NCBI RefSeq assembly: GCF_022879575.1
Contig: NZ_CP084260.1
Coordinates: forward strand, 992,001 to 1,056,000
Direction of reading: 5' to 3'
Origin: Caballeronia sp. SL2Y3
Lineage (GTDB): Bacteria > Pseudomonadota > Gammaproteobacteria > Burkholderiales > Burkholderiaceae
Length of the DNA: 64,000 nucleotides
Shown in pieces: positions 8,307 to 18,701 of this stretch (positions are counted from its first letter, which is position 1; the number at the start of each line of letters is the position of its first letter). The notes beneath the pieces are model-generated. The model was not told where the DNA came from and did not search any database. It saw only the letters and a list, made by a program, of their open reading frames with translations. The position numbers were made by a program, and so were the translations under genes.

Positions 8307-9506
8307 TTACTTCAGCACACTGGCCACGGCGTTCGCGACGACATCCAGATTGCGCGTGTTCAGCGCGGCCACGCAGATTCGGCCCGTGCTCACCGCATAG
8401 ATGCCGAACTCTTCGCGCAGGCGGTCGACCTGAGCGGCGGTCAGGCCCGAGTAGGAGAACATGCCGCGCTGCTTGTCGACGAACGAGAAGTCACGGTCCA
8501 CGCCCGCCGCCTTCAGACGCTGCACGAGGCCGTTGCGCATCGCGCGAATGCGGTCGCGCATTTCGCCGAGTTCCTGCTCCCACGTCGCGCGCAGTTCGGG
8601 CGATGCCAGCACGGCTGCCACAATCGACCCGCCGTGCGTCGGCGGGTTCGAATAGTTGGTGCGGATCACACGCTTGAGTTGCGACAGCACGCGCGTCGAT
8701 TCTTCCTTGCTCGCGGTGATGATGCTCAACGCGCCGACACGCTCGCCATACAGCGAGAACGACTTCGAGAACGACGACGACACGAACACGTTCAGTCCGG
8801 CGGCGGCGAAGAGGCGCACGGCGGCGGCATCCGCCTCGATGCTCTCGCCGAAACCCTGATACGCGATGTCGAGGAACGGCACGAGATCGCGTGCCTTCAC
8901 CACTTCGACGACCTGCGCCCACTGCGCGTCGGTCAGATCGACGCCCGTCGGGTTATGGCAGCACGCGTGCAGCACGACGATCGTGCCCGCCGCGTAGCCG
9001 TTGAGCGCGGCCAGCATGCCTTCGAAGTTCACGCCGTGCGTCGCGGCGTCGTAGTACGGATAGTTGACGACCTCGAACCCTGCGCCTTCGAACAGCGCGC
9101 GATGGTTTTCCCAGCTCGGATCGCTGATCGCGACGATTGCGTTCGGGTTCATGCGCTTCAGAAAGTCCGCGCCGATCTTCAGCGCGCCCGTGCCGCCGAG
9201 CGCCTGCGCCGTGACGACGCGGCCGTCTGCGACCAGCGGCGAGTCCTTGCCGAGCAACAGCGACTGCACGGCGGCGTCATAGGCGGCGATGCCGTCGATC
9301 GGCAGATAACCACGCGGCAACGCAGCCTCGACGCGAGCTTTTTCCGCCTCGCGCACGGCGCGCAGCAGCGGAATCTTGCCTTCTTCATTCGTGTACACGC
9401 CGACGCCCAGATTGACTTTCGTCGGGCGCGGATCGGCGTTGAAGGCTTCGTTGAGGCCCAGAATCGGGTCGCGGGGGGCGAGTTCGACGGCAGAAAAAAG
9501 GGACAT
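8307..9506 (-). CDS. tyrB: Aromatic amino acid / aspartate aminotransferase (class I PLP)
   Basis: PLP enzyme that exchanges amino groups between 2-oxoglutarate and aspartate or aromatic amino acids; cytoplasmic. The 399 residues match the length of AspC/TyrB. Visible are NLGVGVYTNEEG near the N-terminus, the PLP-pocket stretch CCHNPTGVDLT (about 182), the DIAYQGFG motif (about 213-220), Schiff-base lysine 248 in SSSFSKSFSLYGERVG, and the substrate-binding Arg near the C-terminus in STGRICVAALN. Aspartate versus aromatic preference cannot be read from sequence with certainty; TyrB is the usual Burkholderia annotation. It is divergent from uvrB. Confidence 0.9.
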   Translation of the reverse strand: MSLFSAVELAPRDPILGLNEAFNADPRPTKVNLGVGVYTNEEGKIPLLRAVREAEKARVEAALPRGYLPIDGIAAYDAAVQSLLLGKDSPLVADGRVVTAQALGGTGALKIGADFLKRMNPNAIVAISDPSWENHRALFEGAGFEVVNYPYYDAATHGVNFEGMLAALNGYAAGTIVVLHACCHNPTGVDLTDAQWAQVVEVVKARDLVPFLDIAYQGFGESIEADAAAVRLFAAAGLNVFVSSSFSKSFSLYGERVGALSIITASKEESTRVLSQLKRVIRTNYSNPPTHGGSIVAAVLASPELRATWEQELGEMRDRIRAMRNGLVQRLKAAGVDRDFSFVDKQRGMFSYSGLTAAQVDRLREEFGIYAVSTGRICVAALNTRNLDVVANAVASVLK

Positions 9507-9865
9507 GATCTATCGGCAGTGTGGAAAGGACAGGCTGCGGCAAAAGCGGAGGGCGCTCGCGCGCGGGTGACGAATGCGGTACGCGGTTCAAACAACGCTC
9601 GCGTGCCGTTCGGCCCAGTCGCACATTGTATCGAATCCGTCGCATTTTTTCGGCGCGCAGTGGCGAGAACGCGCGTGCTTTTTACCGGTTGGGTCGCAAG
9701 GCGCCCGGCCAGCGCGGAGAAAGCGCTTGAGATCGCCGTGACGGGCCCAATGTGCATTCTCATGCGCGTCATACCGACGCCCCTTTTCGCACCCGTCCGG
9801 GCGCAGCGCCAGTTTTGCGGCAGCCGCTAGAATAAGTGTTTGTCCCGGCGAAGACTCCGTTTCCC
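9507..9865. other. Intergenic region between divergent tyrB and uvrB
   Basis: About 360 bases holding two promoters. TAGAAT near 9828 is a possible -10 for uvrB. I looked for a LexA-type palindrome (CTGTN8ACAG) upstream of uvrB and saw none. No gene is supported here. Confidence 0.5.
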
Positions 9866-11962
<2,097 letters not shown>

Positions 11963-11970
11963 GCCCCGGG

Positions 11971-12000
11971 AAGGCGGCGAGGCTGGAGTTCGCCGCCTTT
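11971..12000 (+). terminator. Terminator of uvrB
   Basis: AAGGCGGCGA and TCGCCGCCTT pair around a 9-base loop and are followed by TTTC, just after the uvrB stop. Confidence 0.75.
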
Positions 12001-12111
12001 CGTGACTTTCTTGACCGTCCGTGAAAGCCGCCCGACAGCCGAAAACCCTTACGAGCATTGGTCTCATTCGCTCCGCCAAATTGTTCGCCGCATCAAACGA
12101 TGCTAAACTGA

Positions 12112-12137
12112 CAAACATTGAGAATGGTTCGCATTAA
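12112..12137. promoter_or_regulatory. Fur box upstream of the ftr iron-uptake operon
   Basis: ATTGAGAATGGTTCGCATTA, read on the other strand, is TAATGCGAACCATTCTCAAT, close to the Fur box form AATGCGAATNATTCTCAT common in Burkholderiaceae. It lies about 115 bp before the first ftr gene, so the operon should be repressed by Fe-Fur. Confidence 0.75.
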
Positions 12138-12251
12138 CGTTACGCCGCAGCCCGGTCGGGCGACGGAAAACCGCGATGCAGCCGTCTCGTGGCAAGGCAG
12201 CGCGAAGCAACGCCGCACGCGCCGACCGATAACAAGAAAGGAGTGTGTTTG

Positions 12252-12797
12252 ATGGTTTCAACGTTGACGCGCGGCCTCGTCGCCGCCGCTGGTCTCACCG
12301 CGATGATGGCGGCCTCGGCTGCCGAATATCCGATCGGCAAGCAGCACATCGAAGGCGGCATGGAAACGGGGGCCGTCTACCTGCAGCCGATCACGATGGC
12401 GCCGGAAGGCATGATGCGCAAGGCGTCGGACTCGGACATCCATCTGGAAGCCGATATCCACGCGGTCAAGAACAATCCGACCGGTTTCGCGGAAGGCGAC
12501 TGGATGCCGTACCTCAACGTCACGTACGAACTGAGCAAGGTCGGCACGACGCAGACGGTCAAGGGCGACCTGATGCCGATGGTCGCGAGCGACGGCCCGC
12601 ACTACGGCGACAACGTCAAGCTGTTCGGGCCGGGCAAGTATCACCTGAAGCTGCATATCGCGCCGCCGTCGGAGACGGGCCACATGGCGTTCGGCCGTCA
12701 TACCGACAAGGAAACGGGCGTCGGCGCGTGGTTCAAGCCGTTCACGGTGGAATACGACTTCCCGTTCGCGGGCATCGGCAAGAAGGGCGGCTATTAA
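12252..12797 (+). CDS. ftrA: Periplasmic iron-binding protein, P19/Tpd family (FtrA-like)
   Basis: First gene of a four-component iron uptake system of the Bordetella/Burkholderia FtrABCD type, which takes up ferrous iron by oxidation and permeation. The 181 residues start with a signal peptide (MVSTLTRGLVAAAGLTAMMA, cleaved after ASA) and continue with the P19 fold: YPIGKQHIEGGMETGAVYL, a conserved ESDIHLEADIHA-like segment (DSDIHLEADIHA), and GKYHLKLHIAPP. Met and His in these segments bind metal in P19 homologues. ATG 12252 is preceded by AAAGGAG; the Fur box sits upstream. The next gene encodes the cupredoxin partner. Confidence 0.9.
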   Translation: MVSTLTRGLVAAAGLTAMMAASAAEYPIGKQHIEGGMETGAVYLQPITMAPEGMMRKASDSDIHLEADIHAVKNNPTGFAEGDWMPYLNVTYELSKVGTTQTVKGDLMPMVASDGPHYGDNVKLFGPGKYHLKLHIAPPSETGHMAFGRHTDKETGVGAWFKPFTVEYDFPFAGIGKKGGY

Positions 12798-12864
12798 GCA
12801 GTTTGCTTGAATGCGCGCCCGAGTTCAATCGACTGGCGGGCGCGAGCATCTTCGGGAAGAAAGA

Positions 12865-13194
12865 ATGAGCTCGAAAATCAAGGCAGTTGCGCTCGCGTTG
12901 TCCGTGGTGGCCGGCACGGCGGGCGCGGCCGATCTGCCGACGTTCAAGCTGGAAATGAACGACGGCAAGCTGAACCCGGCGCGCATCGAGGTGCCGGCGG
13001 GACAGCGCATCAAGATCGAAGTGCATAACGTGGGCAAGGGCGCGGCCGAGTTCGAAAGCGTGCAGCTGCGCAAAGAGAAAGTGCTGGCGCCGGGCGCGGA
13101 TTCGTTCGTGGTGATCGCGCCGCTCGATCCGGGCGAGTACAAGTTCTTCGACGATTTTCATCAGACGGCGCAAGGCGTGATCGTCGCGAAGTGA
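12865..13194 (+). CDS. ftrB: Cupredoxin-domain iron uptake protein (FtrB-like)
   Basis: Small periplasmic protein (109 aa) with a signal peptide ending AGTAGAAD and one cupredoxin-like domain (FKLEMNDGKLNPARIEVPAGQRIKIEVHN in two parts, then FDDFHQ). In FtrABCD systems the cupredoxin is thought to oxidise Fe2+ delivered by FtrA before transport by FtrC. The canonical type I copper Cys is not obvious; acidic, His and Met residues near the C-terminus could hold the metal. The gene lies 67 bp after ftrA and 72 bp before ftrC. ATG 12865 has GGGAAGAAAG before it. Confidence 0.88.
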   Translation: MSSKIKAVALALSVVAGTAGAADLPTFKLEMNDGKLNPARIEVPAGQRIKIEVHNVGKGAAEFESVQLRKEKVLAPGADSFVVIAPLDPGEYKFFDDFHQTAQGVIVAK

Positions 13195-13266
13195 TGATTG
13201 AGCCGCGCGGCGCTTCAGCATAGGCATCGCGCGGCCGATACAGCAGAACGGGCAGGGAGTTTCGAT

Positions 13267-14118
13267 ATGGGGCAGGTACTTTTCATCGTGTGGCGGGAAA
13301 GCGTCGAGGCGCTTCTCGTCGTCGGCATTCTGTACGCGTGGCTCAAGAACGGCGATCATCAGGCGCGTCGCGGCCTGCCTTATCTGTGGCTCGGCGTCGT
13401 GGCGGGGTTGCTCGCGGCGGTCGGTCTCGGGGCAGCGTTGATCGGCTTCACCGAAGTTCTCTCCGGCAATGCTCAAGACTACTTTCAGACGGCGATGGTG
13501 CTCGTCGCGTGCGTGTTGATCGTGCAGATGGTGCTGTGGATGAAGCGCCACGGCCGCACGCTCAAGCGCGACATGGAAACGTCGCTGCAAAAGACCACGC
13601 AGGACGGCCACTGGTGGGGCATCGCGCTGCTTGTGGCGCTCGCCATCGCGCGTGAAGGCAGCGAAACCGCCGTGTTCCTGTACGGCGTCGGCTTCGGGCA
13701 ATCCGGACACGTCGCGGCTTCGCAGTATGCGGCCATCATCATCGGATTCGGGCTCGCGCTGCTGACCTTCTACGTGCTTCAGCTCGGCGGCAAGGTGTTC
13801 TCGTGGCGCGCATTCTTCCGCGTCACCGAAATCATGCTGCTGTTCCTCGCGGCGGGTCTCTTCGAAACGGGCGTCGACAAGCTGATCGACATGGAAGTGC
13901 TGCCGGTCATCGTCAATCAGATGTGGAAGACGTCTGCGATCCTCGACGACTCCGGCACGTTCGGCTCGCTCGTCGCGACGCTCACGGGGTATCGCGCGCA
14001 TCCGGCGGGCATGAACATCGTCGCGTATGCGGTGTACTGGATCGTCATCTATCTCTTGTTGCGCCGCTCGAATAGCCAGATGGCGCAGAAACAGAAGGCG
14101 GCCGGACGCCCCGCATGA
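13267..14118 (+). CDS. ftrC: FTR1-family iron permease (FtrC-like)
   Basis: Inner membrane iron permease of 283 residues with about seven hydrophobic segments. The two REXXE motifs that define the FTR1 family are visible: RESVE in the first membrane helix (residues 10-14) and REGSE in the fourth (AIAREGSETAVFLYG). These acidic residues bind Fe3+ during transport. ATG 13267 (MGQVLFIVW) has GGGAG upstream. Its stop overlaps the start of ftrD (ATGA), showing translational coupling. Confidence 0.93.
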   Translation: MGQVLFIVWRESVEALLVVGILYAWLKNGDHQARRGLPYLWLGVVAGLLAAVGLGAALIGFTEVLSGNAQDYFQTAMVLVACVLIVQMVLWMKRHGRTLKRDMETSLQKTTQDGHWWGIALLVALAIAREGSETAVFLYGVGFGQSGHVAASQYAAIIIGFGLALLTFYVLQLGGKVFSWRAFFRVTEIMLLFLAAGLFETGVDKLIDMEVLPVIVNQMWKTSAILDDSGTFGSLVATLTGYRAHPAGMNIVAYAVYWIVIYLLLRRSNSQMAQKQKAAGRPA

Positions 14119-15542
14119 GCTCCTCGATGCAACACAGCGTGCAGCCCGATACGCAAGGCCAGAGCCGGCTCCAGCAAGCCGGCCACTGGATGCAACGGCA
14201 CGGCAGCGTGATCCGCGGAATTCAGTGGGTCGTCGTTGCCGTGTATGCGTTTCTGATCATCGTTCCGGCCGTGCTGCCGCTGCCCGACGGCTCCGCGCAT
14301 CTCTGGAACAACCTGACGCTTGCGGCGCAGTTCGTGTTCTGGGGCATCTGGTGGCCGTTCGTGCTGCTGTCGATGGTCATGCTCGGCCGCGTGTGGTGCG
14401 GCGTGCTGTGTCCCGAAGGCGCGCTGACCGAGTTCGCGAGCCGCTTCGGCCGCGGGCGCGCGATTCCGCACTGGATGCGCTGGGGCGGCTGGCCGTTCGT
14501 CGCGTTCGGACTCACGACCATCTACGGCCAGATGGTCAGCGTCTATCAATATCCGAAAGCGGTGCTGCTCGTGCTCGGCGGCTCGACGGTCGCGGCGATC
14601 GTCATCGGCCTGCTGTACGGCCGCGAAAAGCGCGTGTGGTGCAAGTATCTGTGCCCGGTCAACGGCGTGTTCTCGCTGCTCGCGCGTCTCGCGCCGTTCC
14701 ACTACAAGGTCAGCGAAGACGCGTGGCGCCGCTCTTACAAGCAGGGCGAACACGGGCACCGCGTCATTCCGATCAACTGCGCGCCGCTCGTGCCGCTGCG
14801 CAACATGAAGGGCGCAGCCGACTGCCACATGTGCGGCCGTTGCAGCGGTCATCGCGATGCGATCGCGCTGACGTGGCGCTCGCCCGCCGAGGAAGTCGTG
14901 AAGCTCGGCGACAAGGCGGCGAATCCGTGGGACACGGCGCTGATTCTCTATGGCCTGCTCGGCATTGCCATCGGCGCGTTCCACTGGACGGTGAGCACAT
15001 GGTTCGTCGATCTGAAGCAGTTCTTCGCGGGCTGGCTGATCGATCACAACATCCTCTGGCCGCTCGACACCAACGCGCCGTGGTTCCTGTTCACGCATTA
15101 TCCGGAGCAGAACGACGTCTTTTCGTGGCTGGACGGCACGATGGTCGTCGGCTACATCCTCGCGACGGCGCTGGTCTACGGCACGACGCTGCTCGCGCTC
15201 ATTGCAATCGGCGCGCGCATGCTCGGGAAGCTGAACGCGACGCGGGTGCATCATCTGACGCTCGCGCTGATTCCGATTGCGGGCGTCGGCGTGTTCCTCG
15301 GTCTTTCGGCGACGACGGTTTCGCTTCTGCGCGCCGAGCACGTGCCGTTGTGGTGGGTCGCGGATCTGCGGCTCGCGCTTCTGGCCATCGCGAATGTGTG
15401 GAGCGCATGGCTCGCGTGGCGCGTGACCGGGCGTTATGCGTCGACGCCTGGTCCCCGGCTCCTTTCGATGATATGGTTGATCGCGGCGCTGGCCGTGGTC
15501 GACAGCGCCTGGTACCTGATGTTCTGGGGCTTTTCCCGATAA
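14115..15542 (+). CDS. ftrD: Polyferredoxin-like membrane protein (FtrD-like), 4Fe-4S
   Basis: Last component of the FtrABCD system, a 475-residue inner membrane protein thought to accept the electron released when iron is oxidised. It has several membrane segments and the NapH/CcoG-like cysteine clusters CGVLCPEG, CKYLCPVNG and CHMCGRCSGHRD. The start overlaps the ftrC stop by four bases. A GlcG-like gene follows 23 bp downstream and may be part of the same transcript. Confidence 0.9.
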   Translation: MSSSMQHSVQPDTQGQSRLQQAGHWMQRHGSVIRGIQWVVVAVYAFLIIVPAVLPLPDGSAHLWNNLTLAAQFVFWGIWWPFVLLSMVMLGRVWCGVLCPEGALTEFASRFGRGRAIPHWMRWGGWPFVAFGLTTIYGQMVSVYQYPKAVLLVLGGSTVAAIVIGLLYGREKRVWCKYLCPVNGVFSLLARLAPFHYKVSEDAWRRSYKQGEHGHRVIPINCAPLVPLRNMKGAADCHMCGRCSGHRDAIALTWRSPAEEVVKLGDKAANPWDTALILYGLLGIAIGAFHWTVSTWFVDLKQFFAGWLIDHNILWPLDTNAPWFLFTHYPEQNDVFSWLDGTMVVGYILATALVYGTTLLALIAIGARMLGKLNATRVHHLTLALIPIAGVGVFLGLSATTVSLLRAEHVPLWWVADLRLALLAIANVWSAWLAWRVTGRYASTPGPRLLSMIWLIAALAVVDSAWYLMFWGFSR

Positions 15543-15565
15543 AGCCAGCACAGGAGGCGCGCCAA

Positions 15566-15979
15566 GTGAGAACCAAACCCGCACTGACCGACGACGACGT
15601 GTTGGCCATGGCCGCCGCCGCCGAGGCGCACGCGAAGAATCACAAGTGGAACGTGACCATCGCCATCGTCGATGACGGCGGGCATCTGCTGCATCTGCAT
15701 CGGCTGGAAGGAGCGGGCGCGAGCACGGTGGAAATGGCGACGGGCAAGGCGCGCACGGCCGTGCTCGGCCGCCGCGAGACGAAGGTCTACGAAGACACGA
15801 TCAAGCAAGGGCGCACCGCGTTCCTGTCGGCGCCGATGACGGCGATGCTCGAAGGCGGCGTGCCGATTTTCGTCGGCACGGATATCGTCGGGGCGCTCGG
15901 CGTCTCGGGCGTGAAGTCGGATCAGGATGCGCAGATCGCGCGCGCGGGTATCGCGGCGCTGGGAATCGAGAACGTCTGA
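15566..15979 (+). CDS. GlcG/HbpS-like haem-binding family protein
   Basis: Protein of 137 residues covering one GlcG/HbpS domain (ALTDDDVLAMAAAAEAHA at the start, then VTIAIVDDGGHLLHLHRL and a C-terminal GALGVSGVKSDQDAQIARAG). Relatives include a haem-binding sensor and PduO C-terminal domains. The GTG at 15566 was chosen because AGGAGG lies 9 bases before it. It follows ftrD by 23 bp, so it probably belongs to the Fur-controlled operon; a role in iron or haem handling is inferred from that. No signal peptide. Confidence 0.85.
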   Translation: MRTKPALTDDDVLAMAAAAEAHAKNHKWNVTIAIVDDGGHLLHLHRLEGAGASTVEMATGKARTAVLGRRETKVYEDTIKQGRTAFLSAPMTAMLEGGVPIFVGTDIVGALGVSGVKSDQDAQIARAGIAALGIENV

Positions 15980-16002
15980 ATTCATGGCCGACCGCAAATA
16001 GA

Positions 16003-16037
16003 AAAACGGCGCGGTCTCGCAAGAGATCGCGCCGTTT
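16003..16037. terminator. Bidirectional terminator after the GlcG-like gene
   Basis: AAACGGCGCGGTCTC and GAGATCGCGCCGTTT form a long stem with one mismatch around a GCAA tetraloop, with A-rich and T-rich flanks. It separates the ftr operon from the convergent hemP transcript. Confidence 0.85.
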
Positions 16038-16055
16038 GTTCAAGCGTTGGAGCGG

Positions 16056-16200
16056 CAAAAAAACGGCTTCGCTGGCTACCGACGACTGGCTGGTGTTTGC
16101 ACGAAGGGGTCTAAATTCTCGCGTGCAAGTCGTCCTTGCTGGCTAAGGCCAAACACCTCTTGGCGAGGTGGTCCCCACAATACCCGGTACGTCCTGCTGT
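16056..16200 (-). ncRNA. Candidate structured sRNA in the hemP 3' region
   Basis: No gene fits these bases, but they are rich in pairing. On the minus strand GACGAC + TTGCACG pairs with CGTGCAA and GTCGTC across 10 bulged bases (plus-strand arms 16081-16103 and 16122-16134). CACCTC/GAGGTG makes a second hairpin (16154-16170). GGTGTTTG (16092-16099) can instead pair with CAAACACC (16150-16157), so two structures exclude each other. Minus-strand transcription ends in seven T residues (16063-16057), typical of Hfq-bound sRNA ends. It lies just behind Fur-controlled hemP, so an iron-starvation sRNA is likely. The Burkholderia sRNA BrrF has been described as iron-responsive; whether this is its counterpart I cannot verify. 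Confidence 0.42.
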
Positions 16201-16209
16201 TCTTTCGCG

Positions 16210-16455
16210 CTACTTCGTCAGGATGAGCTTGCCCAGACGCGTCGCGCGCAATTGATACGTTTCCCCGTTATGCACGATGGCGACATGGCTGCGGCCTTGC
16301 AGCAGCGCGTCGCTGCGCAGCGACCGTTCGCCGTTGGCATCGTTCGCCGAGACGCGCTCCGTGGTTTCTGCCGGAGGCTTCGGGCGGGTGATGGCCGCGT
16401 CGCGAGCAAGCGGGCGGCGCAGCCTGAGCGTGGTGGATCGCGGCGTGTCGGTCAT
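16210..16455 (-). CDS. hemP: Hemin uptake protein HemP
   Basis: Small cytoplasmic protein (81 aa) of the HemP family, required for haem and siderophore gene expression in Burkholderia. The family signature is at the C-terminus: SDALLQGRSHVAIVHNGETY followed by QLRATRLGKLILTK. ATG 16455 (MTDTPRST) gives the usual size; the frame is open further up but would run through the Fur box. It is monocistronic apart from the structured RNA behind it. Strong Fur box about 50 bp upstream. Confidence 0.9.
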   Translation of the reverse strand: MTDTPRSTTLRLRRPLARDAAITRPKPPAETTERVSANDANGERSLRSDALLQGRSHVAIVHNGETYQLRATRLGKLILTK

Positions 16456-16505
16456 GTTCGTGGGTTGGTCGGAAAGTGCCGTCGTTGATTCGATAGGTCC
16501 ATAGT

Positions 16506-16528
16506 AAATGATAACCATTCCTATTTGC
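16506..16528. promoter_or_regulatory. Fur box of hemP
   Basis: AAATGATAACCATTCCTATT followed by TGC matches the repeated NATWAT pattern of Fur sites and lies upstream of hemP on the minus strand. Confidence 0.75.
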
Positions 16529-16546
16529 AACTAAGGCTTTCCGATG

Positions 16547-16570
16547 AAAACGCGGCTTCCGATAGCCGCG
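16547..16570 (-). terminator. Terminator of the DUF1857 gene
   Basis: On the minus strand CGCGGCT-ATCGGA-AGCCGCG is followed by TTTTC, 17 bases after the stop of the next gene. Confidence 0.75.
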
Positions 16571-16586
16571 CTTCATCCATCATGCG

Positions 16587-17075
16587 TCAGTGCAGCGGAC
16601 TCTCGCCCGTGCGCCCGTGCGCGTACTGGCGTATGAGCCGCACCGTGTCGATATCCGACTCGCGATATGCCGATTTCACGATCTCCTGCGTCTGCCGTTC
16701 GTCGGGCGTCGAGTTCTCGCTCTCGGGCAGCGTCGTGCTGTAGGTGAAGCGCAGGAAAAGCTGCATGGCGTCGGGCTGCTCGATCGCCATCGTGAGCGAG
16801 CCGCCGACGTGCTCGGCAGTGGGCAGAATGTCGTAGCGCACGCTGTTGTGCGGATCGAGCGTCACGCGGTCTCGCACCACGGCCTGACCGTAGTGCAGCT
16901 CGCGCTCCATCACATCGCCCTCGCGGAAAAGGATCGCGCAGCTATCGAGGCCCAGTACGAAAAGCTGCGGCTGTTCCGCGCGCAGCACGAGGCCTTCCCA
17001 CAGTTGCTCGCGCGTCAGCGAGTCGACGAGCGGGTTCGTCGGATCGTTAATCTGGATGAGGTGTTCAAAATTCAA
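16587..17075 (-). CDS. SRPBCC (START-like) family protein, DUF1857
   Basis: A 162-residue protein beginning MNFEHLIQINDPTNPLVDSL, the conserved start of the DUF1857/AtaL-like branch of the SRPBCC superfamily, a fold that binds hydrophobic ligands. The middle holds LTREQLWEGLVLRAEQP and a DILPTAEHVGGSL segment typical of the family. No signal peptide; it should be cytoplasmic. Same direction as the OsmC gene 33 bp upstream, so the two may be co-transcribed. Ligand and role are unknown. Confidence 0.82.
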   Translation of the reverse strand: MNFEHLIQINDPTNPLVDSLTREQLWEGLVLRAEQPQLFVLGLDSCAILFREGDVMERELHYGQAVVRDRVTLDPHNSVRYDILPTAEHVGGSLTMAIEQPDAMQLFLRFTYSTTLPESENSTPDERQTQEIVKSAYRESDIDTVRLIRQYAHGRTGESPLH

Positions 17076-17108
17076 GACGACGTTTCCTTGGACGTTCGTG
17101 ACGCCCGG

Positions 17109-17516
17109 TCACACCGGTTCGGCGGGAACGAGCCCCGAGTCGATGCGAATGGCACCGACGAGAACCTTGTGCATCGGGCAGGCATTGGCAATTTGCAAGA
17201 GACGTTCCCGTTGCGTTTCGTCAAGCGGGCCGTTGAGCGAAATGCGGCGGTCGATCACGGTGCCGTCCGCCGTGGTGTTCATCGACAGCTCGACGCGCAG
17301 CGACGTGAGCGGCCAGCCCTTGCGCTTCGCGTACATGCGCAGCGTGATGGACGTGCATGCGCCGAGGCTCGATAGCAGGAGCGACGAAGGCTGCGGCGCC
17401 GAATCCGCGCCGCCGAGACTGGCCGGCTCGTCGGCGAACCACGTATGCGTGCCGTCTTCGAGGCGGGTTTCGTAATCGGCGCTGCCGATGGTGGCGGTCA
17501 CGACGGGAGCGGACAT
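17109..17516 (-). CDS. OsmC family protein
   Basis: Peroxide-reducing or redox-protective protein of the OsmC/Ohr superfamily, 135 residues. The first catalytic Cys is in SSLGACTSITLRMYAKRKGWP (about residue 53) and the second in IANACPMHKVL (near the C-terminus). These form the reactive pair that reduces organic hydroperoxides in characterised members. ATG 17516 was chosen because GAGGAAACG lies just upstream. It closely precedes a DUF1857 gene. Whether it acts on peroxides or on another thiol substrate is not settled by the sequence. Confidence 0.88.
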   Translation of the reverse strand: MSAPVVTATIGSADYETRLEDGTHTWFADEPASLGGADSAPQPSSLLLSSLGACTSITLRMYAKRKGWPLTSLRVELSMNTTADGTVIDRRISLNGPLDETQRERLLQIANACPMHKVLVGAIRIDSGLVPAEPV

Positions 17517-17667
17517 GCGCGTTTCCTCGGATTTATCGATGACGAACAAACAGCGTGACGACCGACGGACGCGAAGAAACGGCGCCGGCCGAACGGTCAT
17601 TGTGACGCAATGTACCCGTTCTTGCCGCGCCGTTCCGCATTATTTCAACACTGCGATATACGCCCGC

Positions 17668-18534
17668 TCAGTGCGTGATCGCGCCCATGCGTCCCGCCTG
17701 ATAGTCCGTCACGGCCTGGCGAATCTCGTCTTCCGTGTTCATCACGAACGGGCCATAGCGCACGACCGGCTCCTTGAGCGGCACGCCGCCGAGCAGCAGC
17801 ACTTCGGCGGGCTCGTCTCCTGCCGCGAGCGTGATCGTATCGGCATCGTCGCGGAAGATGATCATCTGCTGCGCGCGCACCGGCTGGCGCTGCGGGCCGT
17901 AGAGCGCAGTGCCCGAGAGGCCGTACGCGAAGAGGCGAAAATCGCGCGGCACGCGATGCTCGATGGTCGCGCCCGGTTGCAGCGAGAAGTGCTTGTACAG
18001 GATGGGCGTGCGCGTTTGGATCGCGGCCTTCACGCCGAGCGCTTCGCCCGCGATCACCTTCACGCGCACCTTGCCGTCCTCGCTCGTCGCCACGGGAATG
18101 CGCTCGGACGGAATCTCCTGATAGTGCGGCGCAATCATCTTGTCGCGCTTGGGCAGATTCACCCACAGTTGCAGTCCGTGCACGCGCCCGCCGCGCTGCG
18201 TGAACGCTTCGCCCGGCATTTCGCTATGCACGACGCCCGCGCCGGCGGTCATCCATTGCACGTCGCCCGGACGCAGCGTGCCGGAATGTCCGGCCGAATC
18301 CTTGTGGCCGAACTCGCCTTCGAGCATGTACGTCACCGTTTCGAAGCCGCGATGCGGGTGATCCGGCGCGCCTTTCGCCTCGCCGGGCGCGTAGTCGACC
18401 GGGCCCATCTCGTCGAGCAACAGAAACGGATCGAAGTCCATCAGAAGGCGGGTCGGAAACGGGCGATGCACGACGAATCCGCCGCCTTCGACGGTGCGCA
18501 TGGCGGGAATGATGCTCGAAATAGTGCGGCTCAT
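17668..18534 (-). CDS. Pirin family protein
   Basis: Bicupin of 288 residues. The metal-binding cupin motif is in the N-terminal half: PHRGFETVTYMLEGEFGHKD and HSEMP (ligands His-His-His-Glu), as in YhaK/YhhW-type pirins that act as quercetin dioxygenases or redox-linked regulators. ATG 18534 (MSRTISSIIPAM) fits the family start. It is divergent from a LysR regulator with 167 bp between starts; this pairing is common in Burkholderia and suggests LysR control. Substrate unknown. Confidence 0.9.
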   Translation of the reverse strand: MSRTISSIIPAMRTVEGGGFVVHRPFPTRLLMDFDPFLLLDEMGPVDYAPGEAKGAPDHPHRGFETVTYMLEGEFGHKDSAGHSGTLRPGDVQWMTAGAGVVHSEMPGEAFTQRGGRVHGLQLWVNLPKRDKMIAPHYQEIPSERIPVATSEDGKVRVKVIAGEALGVKAAIQTRTPILYKHFSLQPGATIEHRVPRDFRLFAYGLSGTALYGPQRQPVRAQQMIIFRDDADTITLAAGDEPAEVLLLGGVPLKEPVVRYGPFVMNTEDEIRQAVTDYQAGRMGAITH

Positions 18535-18701
18535 GATGTTTTGCCTCGCGTCGCCATTAGGGGAATAGCGATAAATGTGAAACACGCAGCTATTATATGA
18601 GCCGTATTTGTGGGTAAAAGACGCCGCAGCGCAATGGATTGTCCTGCTGCGATAAACAAACCGGCCTTGCGCCGGCGACAACGGCCAACGCCGAACACGC
18701 C

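Noticed and set aside
16056..16200. 6S RNA, SRP RNA or a known riboswitch
   Set aside because: The conserved SRP apical sequence and the 6S central bubble were not found, and no aptamer class I know fits; kept only as a candidate sRNA.
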